The notes: a model not told the origin generated them from the letters alone. Positions 16,212-25,247 are shown, numbered from the stretch's first letter. The stretch: DNA of 64,000 bases from Candidatus Xianfuyuplasma coldseepsis (GCF_014023125.1 NZ_CP048914.1:1144698-1208697), one strand, 5' to 3'. Program-made: numbers and translations.

Positions 16212-18137
16212 ATGGCTCAAAAAACCTTTTACATAACAACCCCAATTTATTACCCGAGTGGAAAACTTCACATCGGGAACTCTTTCACAACCGTATTTTG
16301 TGATTCGATTATGCGGTATAAGAAATTACGGGGATACGATACCTACTATTTAACCGGTATGGATGAACATGGACAAAAAGTAGAGACGGTGGCCAAAGAG
16401 CTTGGACGCAGTCCCCAAGAACACGTGGATCTCATTGCCCATGACACCAAAAAACTTTGGGAACTGCTCGATATCGAATATGATGATTTTATTCGTACGA
16501 CACAGCCACGTCATGAGAAAGTTGTCGAAGAAATCTTCGAACAACTCTTAGGACAAGACGACATCTACTTGGGCCACTATGAAGGACATTACTGTATCTA
16601 TGACGAAAGTTTCTTCACTGAAACCCAATTAGAAGATGGAAACATCTGTCCCGACTGTGGTCGTCCGACAAAACTCGTCAAAGAAGAATCGTATTTCTTA
16701 CGGTTATCCAAATACGAAGACTGGTTACTTCAATTTATCGAAGAAAACCCTGACTTCATTACGCCTGAAACAAGAAAAAATGAAGTTGTATCGTTCATCA
16801 AAAATGGTCTTCAAGACTTAAGTGTATCCCGCACCAGTTTTGACTGGGGCGTCAATGTCAAATCCAATCCGAAACACGTTGTCTACGTCTGGGTCGATGC
16901 CCTAAGCAACTACATCACCGCCCTAGGTTATGGTAGTAAGGATACCACCTTATATGATAAGTATTGGAAGGGTGACGAAGTCCTACATGTTGTCGGTAAA
17001 GACATCTTACGTTTCCATGCGATTTACTGGCCAATTATGCTCCATGCGATTGGCGTACCTGTAAACTTTAAATTATATGCCCATGGTTGGTATTTAATGA
17101 AAGATGGTAAAATGAGTAAATCCAAAGGGAAAGTCGTCTATCCCGATGACTTAGTCCCTCATTATGGACTAGACGCGATGCGTTATTTCTTACTCAAAGA
17201 AATCCCCTATAGTGGTGACGGCGTCTTTACTCCAGAAGATTTCATCGCCCGGATCAACTATGATCTAGCTAATGACTTTGGGAATTTACTTAACCGAACC
17301 ATCAACATGATCAATAAATACTTCAATTCAAAACTAACCAAACCAGAAAAATCCTACTTCCCATTTGATGAGGAGTTAAAAGATACCTTGCAAGCATCAA
17401 TTGATTCCTATAAAGAAGATATGGACGAATGGAAAGTATCGAGTGCGATTCAGCACATCTGGACAACAATCTCAAGAAGTAACAAATACATTGATGAAAC
17501 GATGCCTTGGGTCCTCGCAAAAGACCATGACAAACAAGCAGAACTCAACAGTGTTTTATACAACCTCGTCGAAGCATTACGTCACATTGGTATTTTACTA
17601 AAACCGATCCTTATCAATGCCTCACAAGGACTCTTTGAACAGTTAAACATCCCATCAACTCTACAAACCTGGGATTCACTAGATTTTGGATTACTAAAAG
17701 AGATCCACGTAACCGACAAACCACAAGCCTTATTCCCGCGGTTGGATAAGAAAAAAGAAGAAGCCTTCATCACCGAGTTACTAAATCCGGTGAAGAAGGA
17801 AGAACCAAAAGAAGAAAACTTCATTACAATCGACGACTTCACAAAGCTTGAACTCGTCGTTGGTGAAGTCCAATCCTGTAAAGCTCATCCAAACGCAGAC
17901 AAGCTTTTAGTATCACAAGTGGACACAGGAGACCGCGTAAGACAAATCGTCTCTGGTGTATCAAAATACTACACCCCAGAAGAAATGGTTGGTAAAAAAC
18001 TCGTTGTTATCAAAAACCTAAAACCAGTCACTCTCCGCGGTGAATTAAGCGAAGGTATGGTTCTAGCAGGAAGTAACAAAAAAGCCCTACAATTAGTAGA
18101 ACTAGATCAATTAAAACCAGGAGATAAAGTATCGTAA
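16212..18137 (+). CDS. metG: Methionyl-tRNA synthetase
   Basis: 641 residues. HIGH-type motif YPSGKLHIGNS, KMSKS motif DGKMSKSKGKVVYP, and a zinc-knuckle pair CPDC after ICDE/CIYDESFF as in the one-knuckle (Bacillus metS-like) class. The C-terminal tRNA-binding (OB-fold) domain starts near residue 540 (IDDFTKLELVVGEV...HPNADKLLVSQVD) and gives dimerisation. Charges tRNA-Met, including initiator. Last gene of the cluster, ended by a good terminator. Confidence 0.96.
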   Translation: MAQKTFYITTPIYYPSGKLHIGNSFTTVFCDSIMRYKKLRGYDTYYLTGMDEHGQKVETVAKELGRSPQEHVDLIAHDTKKLWELLDIEYDDFIRTTQPRHEKVVEEIFEQLLGQDDIYLGHYEGHYCIYDESFFTETQLEDGNICPDCGRPTKLVKEESYFLRLSKYEDWLLQFIEENPDFITPETRKNEVVSFIKNGLQDLSVSRTSFDWGVNVKSNPKHVVYVWVDALSNYITALGYGSKDTTLYDKYWKGDEVLHVVGKDILRFHAIYWPIMLHAIGVPVNFKLYAHGWYLMKDGKMSKSKGKVVYPDDLVPHYGLDAMRYFLLKEIPYSGDGVFTPEDFIARINYDLANDFGNLLNRTINMINKYFNSKLTKPEKSYFPFDEELKDTLQASIDSYKEDMDEWKVSSAIQHIWTTISRSNKYIDETMPWVLAKDHDKQAELNSVLYNLVEALRHIGILLKPILINASQGLFEQLNIPSTLQTWDSLDFGLLKEIHVTDKPQALFPRLDKKKEEAFITELLNPVKKEEPKEENFITIDDFTKLELVVGEVQSCKAHPNADKLLVSQVDTGDRVRQIVSGVSKYYTPEEMVGKKLVVIKNLKPVTLRGELSEGMVLAGSNKKALQLVELDQLKPGDKVS

Positions 18138-18164
18138 AAGTAGCCTAATTGGCTGCTTTTTTTG
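18136..18164 (+). terminator. Terminator after metG
   Basis: AAGTAGCC/GGCTGCTT stem with T-run. Confidence 0.8.
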
Positions 18165-18268
18165 ATACACCAAAGGACACCCGTTTGCCATGTAACCACA
18201 AAGTCGTATATATATACAGAGAAAATCATCACGTTTTTGCTGTGAATTAATACTTTTTGACATGGCTA

Positions 18269-18297
18269 TTTGCTGTTTATTTAGAATGCGTTATAAT
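18269..18297 (+). promoter_or_regulatory. Probable promoter of the Fe-S protein gene
   Basis: Perfect TATAAT (18292-18297) with a poor -35 TTTGCT 17 bp upstream; a perfect TTGACA at 18257 is 29 bp away, too far for this -10. Confidence 0.4.
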
Positions 18298-18326
18298 ATA
18301 ACTAATAGTATATGTAGGAGGGACCT

Positions 18327-19628
18327 ATGGCACATAATACCAGCAGAGGTGGATATGATAAATTAGTAGAGCGTTTAAACAAATTTCCACAAGGTGTTCC
18401 ACCATCTGACACGTTATTTCAGATTTTACGGTTATTGTTTTCCGAAGAAGAAGCAAAATTGGTTTCATTGTTACCCATTAAACCATTCAGTGTGAAAACA
18501 GCCGCAAAAGCGTGGAAAAAACCACAAGATGAAACGAAAGAAATATTGGATGAGTTAGCTTCTCGAGCATTGTTAGTTGATTTAGAACGAGACGGAAAGA
18601 CGACATATACCTTACCGCCCCCTATGGCAGGATTTTTTGAATTTAGTATGATGCGTATTGGTGGGAAGATTGATCAAAAAGTTCTTGCGGAACTGTTTTA
18701 TCAATACATGAATGTAGAAGATGATTTTATCATAGCATTGATGTCGTATGAAACGCCAATTGGAAGAACTTTTGTTCAAGAGGAACAAATCAAAGAAACC
18801 AGTGTGGAAGTCCTTGGCTATGAACGTGCAACCGAAGTTATCAAAACCGCATCTCATATCGGTATTGGTACTTGCTACTGTAGACATAAAATGGAGCACG
18901 TGGGCAAAAACTGTGACGCACCAATGGAGATTTGCATGACATTTAACGGCACCGCTTCATCCCTTATTAAGCATGGATATGCAAAGGAAGTTGATGCAGA
19001 GGAATGTTTGAGATTATTGGATGTCGCAAAAGAACACAATCTTGTTCAATTTGGAGACAATGTCCAACAAGAGGTTGCGTTTATCTGTAATTGTTGTGGG
19101 TGTTGTTGTGAAGCGTTAGTGGGTGCTAGAAAGCGAATCCCTTCCCAAGCAATTGCTACTTCGAATTTCATCTGTGACATTATCACAGAACACTGTACAG
19201 GTTGTATGAAGTGTGTGGATGTTTGTCCTGTAGAGGCACTACGTATGGTATCAAAAAATGACCCTCACAAACCAAAAGCAAAAGTAGCAGTCTTGACAGA
19301 AGAGTATTGCATTGGTTGTGGTGTTTGTAAAAATGTATGTAATTTTGATGCTATTGAAATGTTACCTAGAGACAAGCGAGTCTTAACACCGGTTAATATG
19401 GCACATAGAGTAGTACTAGAAGCAATTGAAAAGAATAAGCTACAAAACTTGTTCTTTGATAATCAAGCACATTTTTCACACAGAGCAATGGCCTCAATTC
19501 TAGGTGTAATCTTAAAACTATCACCCATCAAGCAACTATTGGCTTCTGAACAGGTGAAATCAAAATACTTGGTAAAATTAATTGAGCGCAATAATCAAAA
19601 GATAATTAACTCTCATGTTAAAAACTAA
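18327..19628 (+). CDS. 4Fe-4S dicluster protein with N-terminal winged-helix-like region
   Basis: 433 residues. Residues about 35-95 resemble a winged helix (DTLFQILRLLFSEEEAKLV...WKKPQDETKEILDELASRALLVDLERDGKTTYTLP). Cys-rich central segments TCYCRHKMEHVGKNCDAPMEIC and CNCCGCCCEAL precede two ferredoxin motifs, CTGCMKCVDVCP and CIGCGVCKNVCN, which should bind two [4Fe-4S] clusters. The family is found in anaerobes and is thought to carry electrons; the partner is unknown. RBS GGAGGG. Followed by a terminator, so it stands alone. Base composition begins to shift to AT here. Confidence 0.8.
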   Translation: MAHNTSRGGYDKLVERLNKFPQGVPPSDTLFQILRLLFSEEEAKLVSLLPIKPFSVKTAAKAWKKPQDETKEILDELASRALLVDLERDGKTTYTLPPPMAGFFEFSMMRIGGKIDQKVLAELFYQYMNVEDDFIIALMSYETPIGRTFVQEEQIKETSVEVLGYERATEVIKTASHIGIGTCYCRHKMEHVGKNCDAPMEICMTFNGTASSLIKHGYAKEVDAEECLRLLDVAKEHNLVQFGDNVQQEVAFICNCCGCCCEALVGARKRIPSQAIATSNFICDIITEHCTGCMKCVDVCPVEALRMVSKNDPHKPKAKVAVLTEEYCIGCGVCKNVCNFDAIEMLPRDKRVLTPVNMAHRVVLEAIEKNKLQNLFFDNQAHFSHRAMASILGVILKLSPIKQLLASEQVKSKYLVKLIERNNQKIINSHVKN

Positions 19629-19703
19629 TATTTCCTTCTTTTAGAATTAACAACAACGAGCCGTATCACAAATGACCTAGAAGAATACGGAATATAGCAT
19701 ATT

Positions 19704-19734
19704 TGGTACTTTCCTCACAAGAAAGTGCCTTTTT
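19704..19734 (+). terminator. Terminator after the Fe-S protein gene
   Basis: GGTACTTTC/GAAAGTGCC stem with T5 tail. Confidence 0.8.
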
Positions 19735-19772
19735 AATTGCAATATGTTAAAATGGATAAAAGGTGTGATAGA

Positions 19773-20408
19773 ATGAACAACCAAGAACAGGTTACTAAAT
19801 ATTATGATAGATTCAGTAAGATTTATAATTTAATCTCTTCAAAAAGGTATTACCATAAAATAAGGCAATTTGCTATTAATCAATTAGATATTCAAAAAGG
19901 CGATATAATACTCAATGTACCGTGTGGTACAGGAGTAAACTTTTCATATTTCAATAATTACTTGCAAAACTCAGGTAAAGTTATCGGAATTGATTTATCG
20001 GATGGTATGATTAGAAAGGCAAAAAAAATGATACATAAAAAGGAATATACCAATTTCGAGATTATCAAGAAAGACGTAACTACTTTGAATGAAAGTTGGA
20101 GAAAATCTATTCTAAACAACGAGAAGTTTGATCTGATTCTTTGTGATCTAGGTTTGTCAGGATTTCCAAGTTGGAAAAGTGTTATAAAAAACCTGTACTC
20201 ATTATTGAAAGAAGATGGAAAACTTGTAATTTTCGATTTTTATATTGAAGAAGACACTTTTAGATCAAAATACATTAAGTTTTTTGGTAAGGGTGAAGTG
20301 AATAGAAATATCCCAGAATATGTATCGTCTACATATAGTGATGTTACAATTAATCAATCCTTTAAAAAAGGTGACATGTTTGTTGCTACAATTATAAAAA
20401 CTACTTAG
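19773..20408 (+). CDS. Class I SAM-dependent methyltransferase
   Basis: 211 residues from ATG 19773 (RBS AAAGGTGTG; an upstream ATG at 19737 is inside the terminator tail). UbiE/MenG-like fold with SAM motif LNVPCGTGVNFSYF, acidic residue in GIDLSDGMI, and motif FDLILCDLGLSG. Substrate not assignable. 29 bases before the integral-membrane methyltransferase gene; they are likely an operon. Arg codons are now mostly AGA, unlike the first 18 kb. Confidence 0.82.
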   Translation: MNNQEQVTKYYDRFSKIYNLISSKRYYHKIRQFAINQLDIQKGDIILNVPCGTGVNFSYFNNYLQNSGKVIGIDLSDGMIRKAKKMIHKKEYTNFEIIKKDVTTLNESWRKSILNNEKFDLILCDLGLSGFPSWKSVIKNLYSLLKEDGKLVIFDFYIEEDTFRSKYIKFFGKGEVNRNIPEYVSSTYSDVTINQSFKKGDMFVATIIKTT

Positions 20409-20437
20409 TTATAAATAACTAACTGGAGGAAAGAAAG

Positions 20438-21025
20438 ATGCTTATAAAAATTTATACAATTATAGTAATAACACTGTTCTATTTGATTTATTTTGGGAAG
20501 ATGTTCATTCAAAGTAGAAAAGGTATTAAAACCAACCAACTTGGTAAATATAAGCATAACAAGAGAGTTGTGTTCCAAGAAATAGTTTTAAGAATTATAA
20601 CCACTACAATTGTTATTGTACAAGTAATTTCTATTATACTAAATTGGTCTTTATTAAATACCACATATAGGTATGTAGGCCTTGTAATTGGAACATTAGG
20701 AGTTATTGTGTTTTTTATCTCAATTGTTACTATGAGAGACAGCTGGAGAGCTGGATTAACCGATGATAAAACTGAACTAATCACCAAAGGGATATACGGC
20801 TTTAGTAGAAATCCAGCATTTTTAGGTTTTGACTTAGTTTATGTTGGAGTATTATTATCATATTTTTCTTACTTTCTTTTGATAGTGAGTGTAATTGCTA
20901 TAGTCTCTTTACACCTTCAAATACTAACTGAGGAAAAAACACTACCTTCAGTCTTTGGCGAAGATTACAAACAGTATTTTCTCAATGTTAGAAGGTACTT
21001 TGGAAAAAAGAAAACAGGAATGTAA
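20438..21025 (+). CDS. Isoprenylcysteine carboxyl methyltransferase/phospholipid methyltransferase-like membrane protein
   Basis: 195 residues with four to five membrane segments. The C-terminal block fits the ICMT/PEMT superfamily: ELITKGIYGFSRNPAFLGFDLVYVG, then EEKTLPSVFGEDYKQYFLNVRRYF (the RHPxY...E...E pattern). The family methylates lipids or C-terminal cysteines at the membrane with SAM. Paired with a soluble methyltransferase, RBS TGGAGGA. In bacteria the substrate of these short members is usually unknown. Confidence 0.82.
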   Translation: MLIKIYTIIVITLFYLIYFGKMFIQSRKGIKTNQLGKYKHNKRVVFQEIVLRIITTTIVIVQVISIILNWSLLNTTYRYVGLVIGTLGVIVFFISIVTMRDSWRAGLTDDKTELITKGIYGFSRNPAFLGFDLVYVGVLLSYFSYFLLIVSVIAIVSLHLQILTEEKTLPSVFGEDYKQYFLNVRRYFGKKKTGM

Positions 21026-21083
21026 AGCCTATTTTTAATATTTCATTCTATGGTATAATTATATTATGAATGGAGTGATTACT

Positions 21084-21938
21084 ATGAATGAATGGATCTT
21101 TAATAATCCAATATTAGCTGCACTACTGGGAACTATGTTTACTTGGGGTGTTACAGCCCTTGGATCATCATTAGTATTCCCGTTTAAAAACGTTCCTAAG
21201 AAGGTTTTTAATGGGATGTTAGGTTTTAGTGCTGGTGTTATGATAGCTGCATCATTCTGGAGCTTATTAAATCCTGGAATAGGATTAGCAGAAGAGTTAC
21301 AAGTGAACTATGCGCAAGGGACTTTTCAGTATATACTCTTTACACCATGGTTACAGGCTGTGTTAGGATTTCTTTCAGGAGGGTTATTCATTCTTTTGAT
21401 TGATAAATATCTTCCACATGAACATATTGAATCTCATCATAAGGAAGGTTTGCCTTCATCATGGAGAAGAAGTGTACTCTTGGTATTAGCAATAACTCTT
21501 CATAATATTCCTGAGGGGTTGGCAGTTGGTGTAGCGTTTGGGTATGCAGCAAGTGCATTTGGGACCTCAACAGCAGCGTCTGCTGCTATTGGTGGAGCTG
21601 TTGCCTTAGGAATTGGAATAGGTCTTCAAAACTTTCCGGAAGGAGCAGCAGTATCAATTCCATTACGTCGCGAAGGAATGTCTAGAAGAAGAGCTTTCGC
21701 AATAGGGCAATTTAGTGGTATGGTAGAGCCAATCGCAGGAGTTATTGGTGCTTTTCTCGCAATCTCTATGAGACAGATATTACCATTCAGTTTGTGTTTC
21801 GCGGCTGGGGCAATGATTTATGTTGTAGTTGAAGAATTGATTCCAGAATCTCAAATGTTAAAAACAACGAAAATCGCCACCATAGGCGCAATGATTGGGT
21901 TTTCAGTTATGATGATGTTGGATGTAGCTTTAGGATAG
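21084..21938 (+). CDS. ZIP family divalent metal transporter
   Basis: 284 residues from ATG 21084 (TGGAGTG 8 bp upstream; the ATG at 21066 lies next to the -10). Eight membrane segments; the metal-site helices IV and V are clear: LHNIPEGLAVGVAFG and LQNFPEGAAVSIPL. A His-containing loop (PHEHIESHHKEG) lies between segments III and IV. ZupT-like proteins import Zn2+ and other divalent metals. Extended -10 TGG-TATAAT at 21051-21059. It sits at the edge of the metal island and may balance the efflux pumps that follow. Confidence 0.9.
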   Translation: MNEWIFNNPILAALLGTMFTWGVTALGSSLVFPFKNVPKKVFNGMLGFSAGVMIAASFWSLLNPGIGLAEELQVNYAQGTFQYILFTPWLQAVLGFLSGGLFILLIDKYLPHEHIESHHKEGLPSSWRRSVLLVLAITLHNIPEGLAVGVAFGYAASAFGTSTAASAAIGGAVALGIGIGLQNFPEGAAVSIPLRREGMSRRRAFAIGQFSGMVEPIAGVIGAFLAISMRQILPFSLCFAAGAMIYVVVEELIPESQMLKTTKIATIGAMIGFSVMMMLDVALG

Positions 21939-21951
21939 AACATCGTAAAAT

Positions 21952-21989
21952 AAAAATACCCTTTTCATATAAAATGAAGGGTATTTTTT
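21952..21989. terminator. Terminator after ZIP gene (may serve both strands)
   Basis: AAAAATACCC...TTCAT/ATGAA...GGGTATTTTTT hairpin between the convergent ZIP and P-type ATPase genes. Confidence 0.85.
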
Positions 21990-22043
21990 AATTGAGTTAT
22001 TATTATGCATTCACAAATGATTAGTTTTCAAAGCTAAGTGTTA

Positions 22044-24362
22044 TTAATTAACAGTACTAAATTTTAACATCTCAAAGATACTTTTATCAATTAAATAGTA
22101 GTAAGTGACACCATCAATCTTTTTCTCTGAAATTAGTTTTTCTTCTTTTAATAACTTAATTCGATTCTCTATTCTTGACGTTTTTACTTTGATTTGATTA
22201 TAAAGATTATCTGCTGATTTCTCTCCACTAGAAAGAAAGTCTAGAATACTGTAAATTACTATATCTGAACAAAGTTCAAAAATACGATTTGAGTGATTAG
22301 TTTTTTGGTTAGACTTATTATTGAATTCTTTTGAGTAAATGATACGTAAACTATTTATTACAGCAATTAGTGAAACTCCCACATCGGCGAATATAGCTGC
22401 CAACATAGAACTGAGCCCAAATGCCGCTAGGGAAACTACAAAGAATTTTAGTCCAATTGTTAACGCAATATTCTGATAAACTATTCTTTTAGTCTTTAGA
22501 GATATTTTTCTAGCCAAGGGTATTTTTGTAAGGTCATTATTCATAATTATTATATCAGCAACATCAATAGCTATTTCGCTACCTTGTCCCATTGCTACTC
22601 CAATATCTGCATTTTTTAATAGTGGAGCATCATTTATTCCATCACCAACGAACATCTTGTATTGATCACTTTGAATATTATTGTATTCTTCAATTTTTTG
22701 TTCAGGTAGAAGTCCACTTTTGAAGTTGATTCCTAATTCATTGGCTATTTTACTTGCAATGTATTTATTGTCACCTGTCAACATTGTGATATCTATACCT
22801 TTTAAGCTATCGATTGCTACTTTTGCTGTTTCGTGTATTTCATCTTCTATAACTACTTGTCCAACGAACTCATTTTCAATAGCTACAAGAACTGATGTTG
22901 TATCTTCGTTCAGGTTAGTATAGATAATATCATTTTCATTCATCAATTGTCTGTTACCTACTAAAACAATCTTTCCTTCAATGATACCAGATATACCTTT
23001 TCCGCTAATTTCCTTTACATCTTTTACTTCATATAATGGTCCTTTATAGTATTCAACTATAGAACTAGCAATTGGATGGTTACTAAATGCTTCAATTGAT
23101 GCTGCAAGCTTCAACGTTTCATCATTTGAATAACTAGAAACTGTAAAATTACCTTTTGTTAGAGTACCTGTTTTATCTATAGCAATATTGTCAATATTTG
23201 CCAACATATCTAAATATGTACTACCTTTAAATAAGATTCCATTTCTAGCAGAAGCACCAATTCCAGAGAAATAAGTTAAAGGAATACTTAATACTAATGC
23301 GCACGGACAACTGATAACTAAAAAGATTGCAGCTCTATACAAGTACACTTCCATACCGGAAGGATTTATCAATGTAGGGATGGTAAACATTAGAAGCGCT
23401 AAAACTGCTACAGTTGGTGTGTATATTTTTGCAAACTTAGTAATGAAATTTTCAGGTGTTGCTTTATTATTTGTTGAGTTTTCAATTAAATCAATGATTT
23501 TTGCAACTGTAGAATCTTTATACATTTTAGTTGCCTTAACCTTGATTACTGAACCTACATTGATATTACCACTTAGGATTTCATCTCCTTTGTTTACTAT
23601 TGTCAATTTCGACTCACCAGTTAATGCGGAGGTATTAATTGATGTATTTCCATCGATTACAATACCGTCTACTGGGATTTTTTCACCATTCTTAACAAGC
23701 AATACATCATCGATACTAATTTCTTCCGGAGTTTTTATGATCGTTTCACCATTTATTAAAACATTTGCATATTCTATTTTCAGATCAACAAGCCCTTTTA
23801 TTTCACCACGGCTTTTTTTAACTGCTCTGTTTTGCAAAAATTCTCCAAATGTGTAGAATAATACAACCAATACTGCTTCATTAAATTCACCAAGTAACAT
23901 CGCAACAACTGTTGCAACAATCATTAAGGTGTTTTCATTGAAGAAGTCTTTTCTGTAAAGACCTTTGAATGTCTTTATAAGAATGTTTTTACTAATTAGT
24001 ATATATCCAATCCATCTTAATGCAATCGAGATATTAATATTCATTTTATTTTCAAATAAGAATGCTGTTGAGGTTATGACTATTCCTAAAAGAAAAGCAT
24101 TTATGATTATTCTTTTCTTCATCTTTGTTGACTCACTATTAGGCAAATGCGTATCTACTCCTGTTTCAATAGAATCTACGATTTTTTTAATTTCAATAAG
24201 TGCTTCATTCTCATTATATTTATCTGTCACATCTAACAACATGGTTTGTGTGTTGAAATTAAATGAAGCATTGTCAATATATGAAAGACTTTTAAGTTCG
24301 GTTTCGATTTTACTTGTACAACTTGTGCACATTAGGTTTTCCATAATTATCTTTTTTATCAT
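22044..24362 (-). CDS. P1B-type Zn/Cd ATPase with C-terminal ArsR-like winged-helix domain
   Basis: 772 residues. Order: HMA domain (MENLMCTSCTSKI, about 7-70), membrane segments, actuator with TGES, CPC metal helix (SCPCALVLSIPL, about 350), phosphorylation site DKTGTLTKG (about 394), ATP domain GDGINDAPLL, last membrane pair ending near 670. CPC followed by IPLTYFSGIGASARNGILFKG is of the Zn/Cd (ZntA/CadA) class rather than CopA. After the last membrane segment an extra 80-100 residues follow: IVIYSILDFLSSGEKSADNLYNQI...RIENRIKLLKEEKLISEKKIDGVTYYYLIDKS, a winged helix like ArsR repressors. The frame is continuous, so this is a true fusion here. Own regulated promoter at 24400-24458. Confidence 0.9.
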   Translation of the reverse strand: MIKKIIMENLMCTSCTSKIETELKSLSYIDNASFNFNTQTMLLDVTDKYNENEALIEIKKIVDSIETGVDTHLPNSESTKMKKRIIINAFLLGIVITSTAFLFENKMNINISIALRWIGYILISKNILIKTFKGLYRKDFFNENTLMIVATVVAMLLGEFNEAVLVVLFYTFGEFLQNRAVKKSRGEIKGLVDLKIEYANVLINGETIIKTPEEISIDDVLLVKNGEKIPVDGIVIDGNTSINTSALTGESKLTIVNKGDEILSGNINVGSVIKVKATKMYKDSTVAKIIDLIENSTNNKATPENFITKFAKIYTPTVAVLALLMFTIPTLINPSGMEVYLYRAAIFLVISCPCALVLSIPLTYFSGIGASARNGILFKGSTYLDMLANIDNIAIDKTGTLTKGNFTVSSYSNDETLKLAASIEAFSNHPIASSIVEYYKGPLYEVKDVKEISGKGISGIIEGKIVLVGNRQLMNENDIIYTNLNEDTTSVLVAIENEFVGQVVIEDEIHETAKVAIDSLKGIDITMLTGDNKYIASKIANELGINFKSGLLPEQKIEEYNNIQSDQYKMFVGDGINDAPLLKNADIGVAMGQGSEIAIDVADIIIMNNDLTKIPLARKISLKTKRIVYQNIALTIGLKFFVVSLAAFGLSSMLAAIFADVGVSLIAVINSLRIIYSKEFNNKSNQKTNHSNRIFELCSDIVIYSILDFLSSGEKSADNLYNQIKVKTSRIENRIKLLKEEKLISEKKIDGVTYYYLIDKSIFEMLKFSTVN

Positions 24363-24399
24363 TGTATTTACCTCTTTTCGTTAATTGATTAGAATTGCT

Positions 24400-24421
24400 T
24401 ATATGAGTGTTTGCTCATATA
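24400..24421. promoter_or_regulatory. ArsR-type operator at the transcription start of the ATPase gene
   Basis: Perfect 8-bp inverted repeat TATATGAG/CTCATATA with 6-bp spacer, placed just downstream of the minus-strand -10 (24427-24432). Pattern and position match operators of ArsR/SmtB metal repressors. A near-copy lies at 25221. Confidence 0.65.
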
Positions 24422-24426
24422 TAATG

Positions 24427-24458
24427 ATTCTAACTCTCAAATGTGTCGGAAATGTGTT
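24427..24458 (-). promoter_or_regulatory. Response-regulator box plus -10 of the ATPase gene (AACACA class)
   Basis: On the minus strand: AACACA, 5 bp (TTTCC), GACACA, 9 bp, TAGAAT. No -35 hexamer; the 11-bp direct repeat takes its place. Spacing is identical to seven other promoters in the island. Confidence 0.65.
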
Positions 24459-24478
24459 AAACACATATTTGTAAGTAT

Positions 24479-24934
24479 TTATTCATGGAAACTGGAGTAG
24501 AAGTTTGAAATCTCTACTGTACCGATATAGAACTCAGTTATTATACCATTCTCTACAACCATCAAAGTTGGAGTTGAAGTTAATTCCTCACCAAAAGGTA
24601 AAATTAGGATGTCCTTGGACCCCTTAATTCTAGTTGCATCCATCATATATACAGGTAAATCATCTTCATACTGCTTAAAAAAGCTTAAAGAGGATGTTTT
24701 GATGTTCTGACATGCTCCACAACTTTCTGAGTAAAAGTATAGAAGAAATTTTTGATCATCTATTGAATAAATGTCATCATAATTGTTTATTTCATCAAAA
24801 CTTGAGTACTTTAGTTCTTCTGATGAAGCTTCAAATACAATTATCAATACAATTAAAGTAAGGAAAATCGTACCGAATCCAATCAGGACATTTCTGAAAA
24901 AATGATCCGATTTTCTATGTTTTTTCCTAGACAT
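24479..24934 (-). CDS. Membrane-anchored thioredoxin-like protein
   Basis: 151 residues: basic N-terminus (SRKKHRKSDH), one membrane anchor (about 15-35), then a thioredoxin fold outside the cell with active site SESCGACQNI, cis-Pro segment TSTPTLMVVENG and a final strand/helix. Likely a thiol oxidoreductase or thiol guard for metal-stressed envelope proteins. Close paralogue of the gene at 27339-27797 (more than half of the C-terminal 70 residues identical by eye). Overlaps the HMA gene by 8 bases, so both are made from one message starting near 25241. Confidence 0.8.
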   Translation of the reverse strand: MSRKKHRKSDHFFRNVLIGFGTIFLTLIVLIIVFEASSEELKYSSFDEINNYDDIYSIDDQKFLLYFYSESCGACQNIKTSSLSFFKQYEDDLPVYMMDATRIKGSKDILILPFGEELTSTPTLMVVENGIITEFYIGTVEISNFYSSFHE

Positions 24935-25187
24935 ATTCTTTACCTTTGACTTTGATACTTTCTAACAAATAAGTATTGATACCAGACTCAATCGAGTCTA
25001 CAATTTTTTTTATTTCCAATAATGACTCATTGGAGTTGAAGTCATTGGTGACTGTGATTTCCATAATTTGAGAATTGAAATCAAAAAGTGCAGCACTCAC
25101 ATACTTTAGATTCTTCAGTTCGTTGATTATTTTGTTTGTACAACCATTACATGCAAGATTTTCCATAGCAATTCTTTTTTTTAACAT
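24927..25187 (-). CDS. HMA-domain metal-binding protein (chaperone-like)
   Basis: 86 residues, one HMA domain with metal motif NLACNGCTNK (CxxC). Strikingly like the N-terminal domain of the 22044-24362 ATPase (shared LLEIKKIVDSIE-G segment), so it probably arose by duplication and may hand metal to that pump. RBS AGAGGTG. First gene of a two-gene minus-strand operon with the thioredoxin-like gene, under the promoter/operator at 25221-25279. Confidence 0.85.
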   Translation of the reverse strand: MLKKRIAMENLACNGCTNKIINELKNLKYVSAALFDFNSQIMEITVTNDFNSNESLLEIKKIVDSIESGINTYLLESIKVKGKEYV

Positions 25188-25220
25188 GATACACCTCTTT
25201 CTATTTTTGTGTTATAATTT

Positions 25221-25242
25221 TATATGAATATCCGTTCATACA
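25221..25242. promoter_or_regulatory. ArsR-type operator upstream of the HMA-thioredoxin operon
   Basis: TATATGAA, 6 bp, TTCATACA: inverted repeat with one mismatch, same half-site and spacing as at 24400, and again starting 6 positions downstream of the -10 (25248-25253 on the minus strand). Confidence 0.6.
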
Positions 25243-25247
25243 TTGGT

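Noticed and set aside
1-18137. UGA-as-tryptophan code of Mycoplasma
   Set aside because: TGG is used throughout and several genes end in TGA in proper places (for example trmN and ZIP-region genes), so code 11 fits.
18257-18262. Perfect TTGACA upstream of the Fe-S protein gene
   Set aside because: 29 bp from the TATAAT, outside the workable spacer range; no other -10 at 16-18 bp.
23380-23856. Plus-strand 158-codon frame
   Set aside because: Complement of the P-type ATPase core; no RBS, hydrophobic mirror of membrane segments.
24427-24458. AAATGTGT repeats read as plus-strand promoter elements
   Set aside because: On the plus strand no gene follows in that direction at 24460; only the minus reading gives the N5/N9 spacing with a -10 and a gene.
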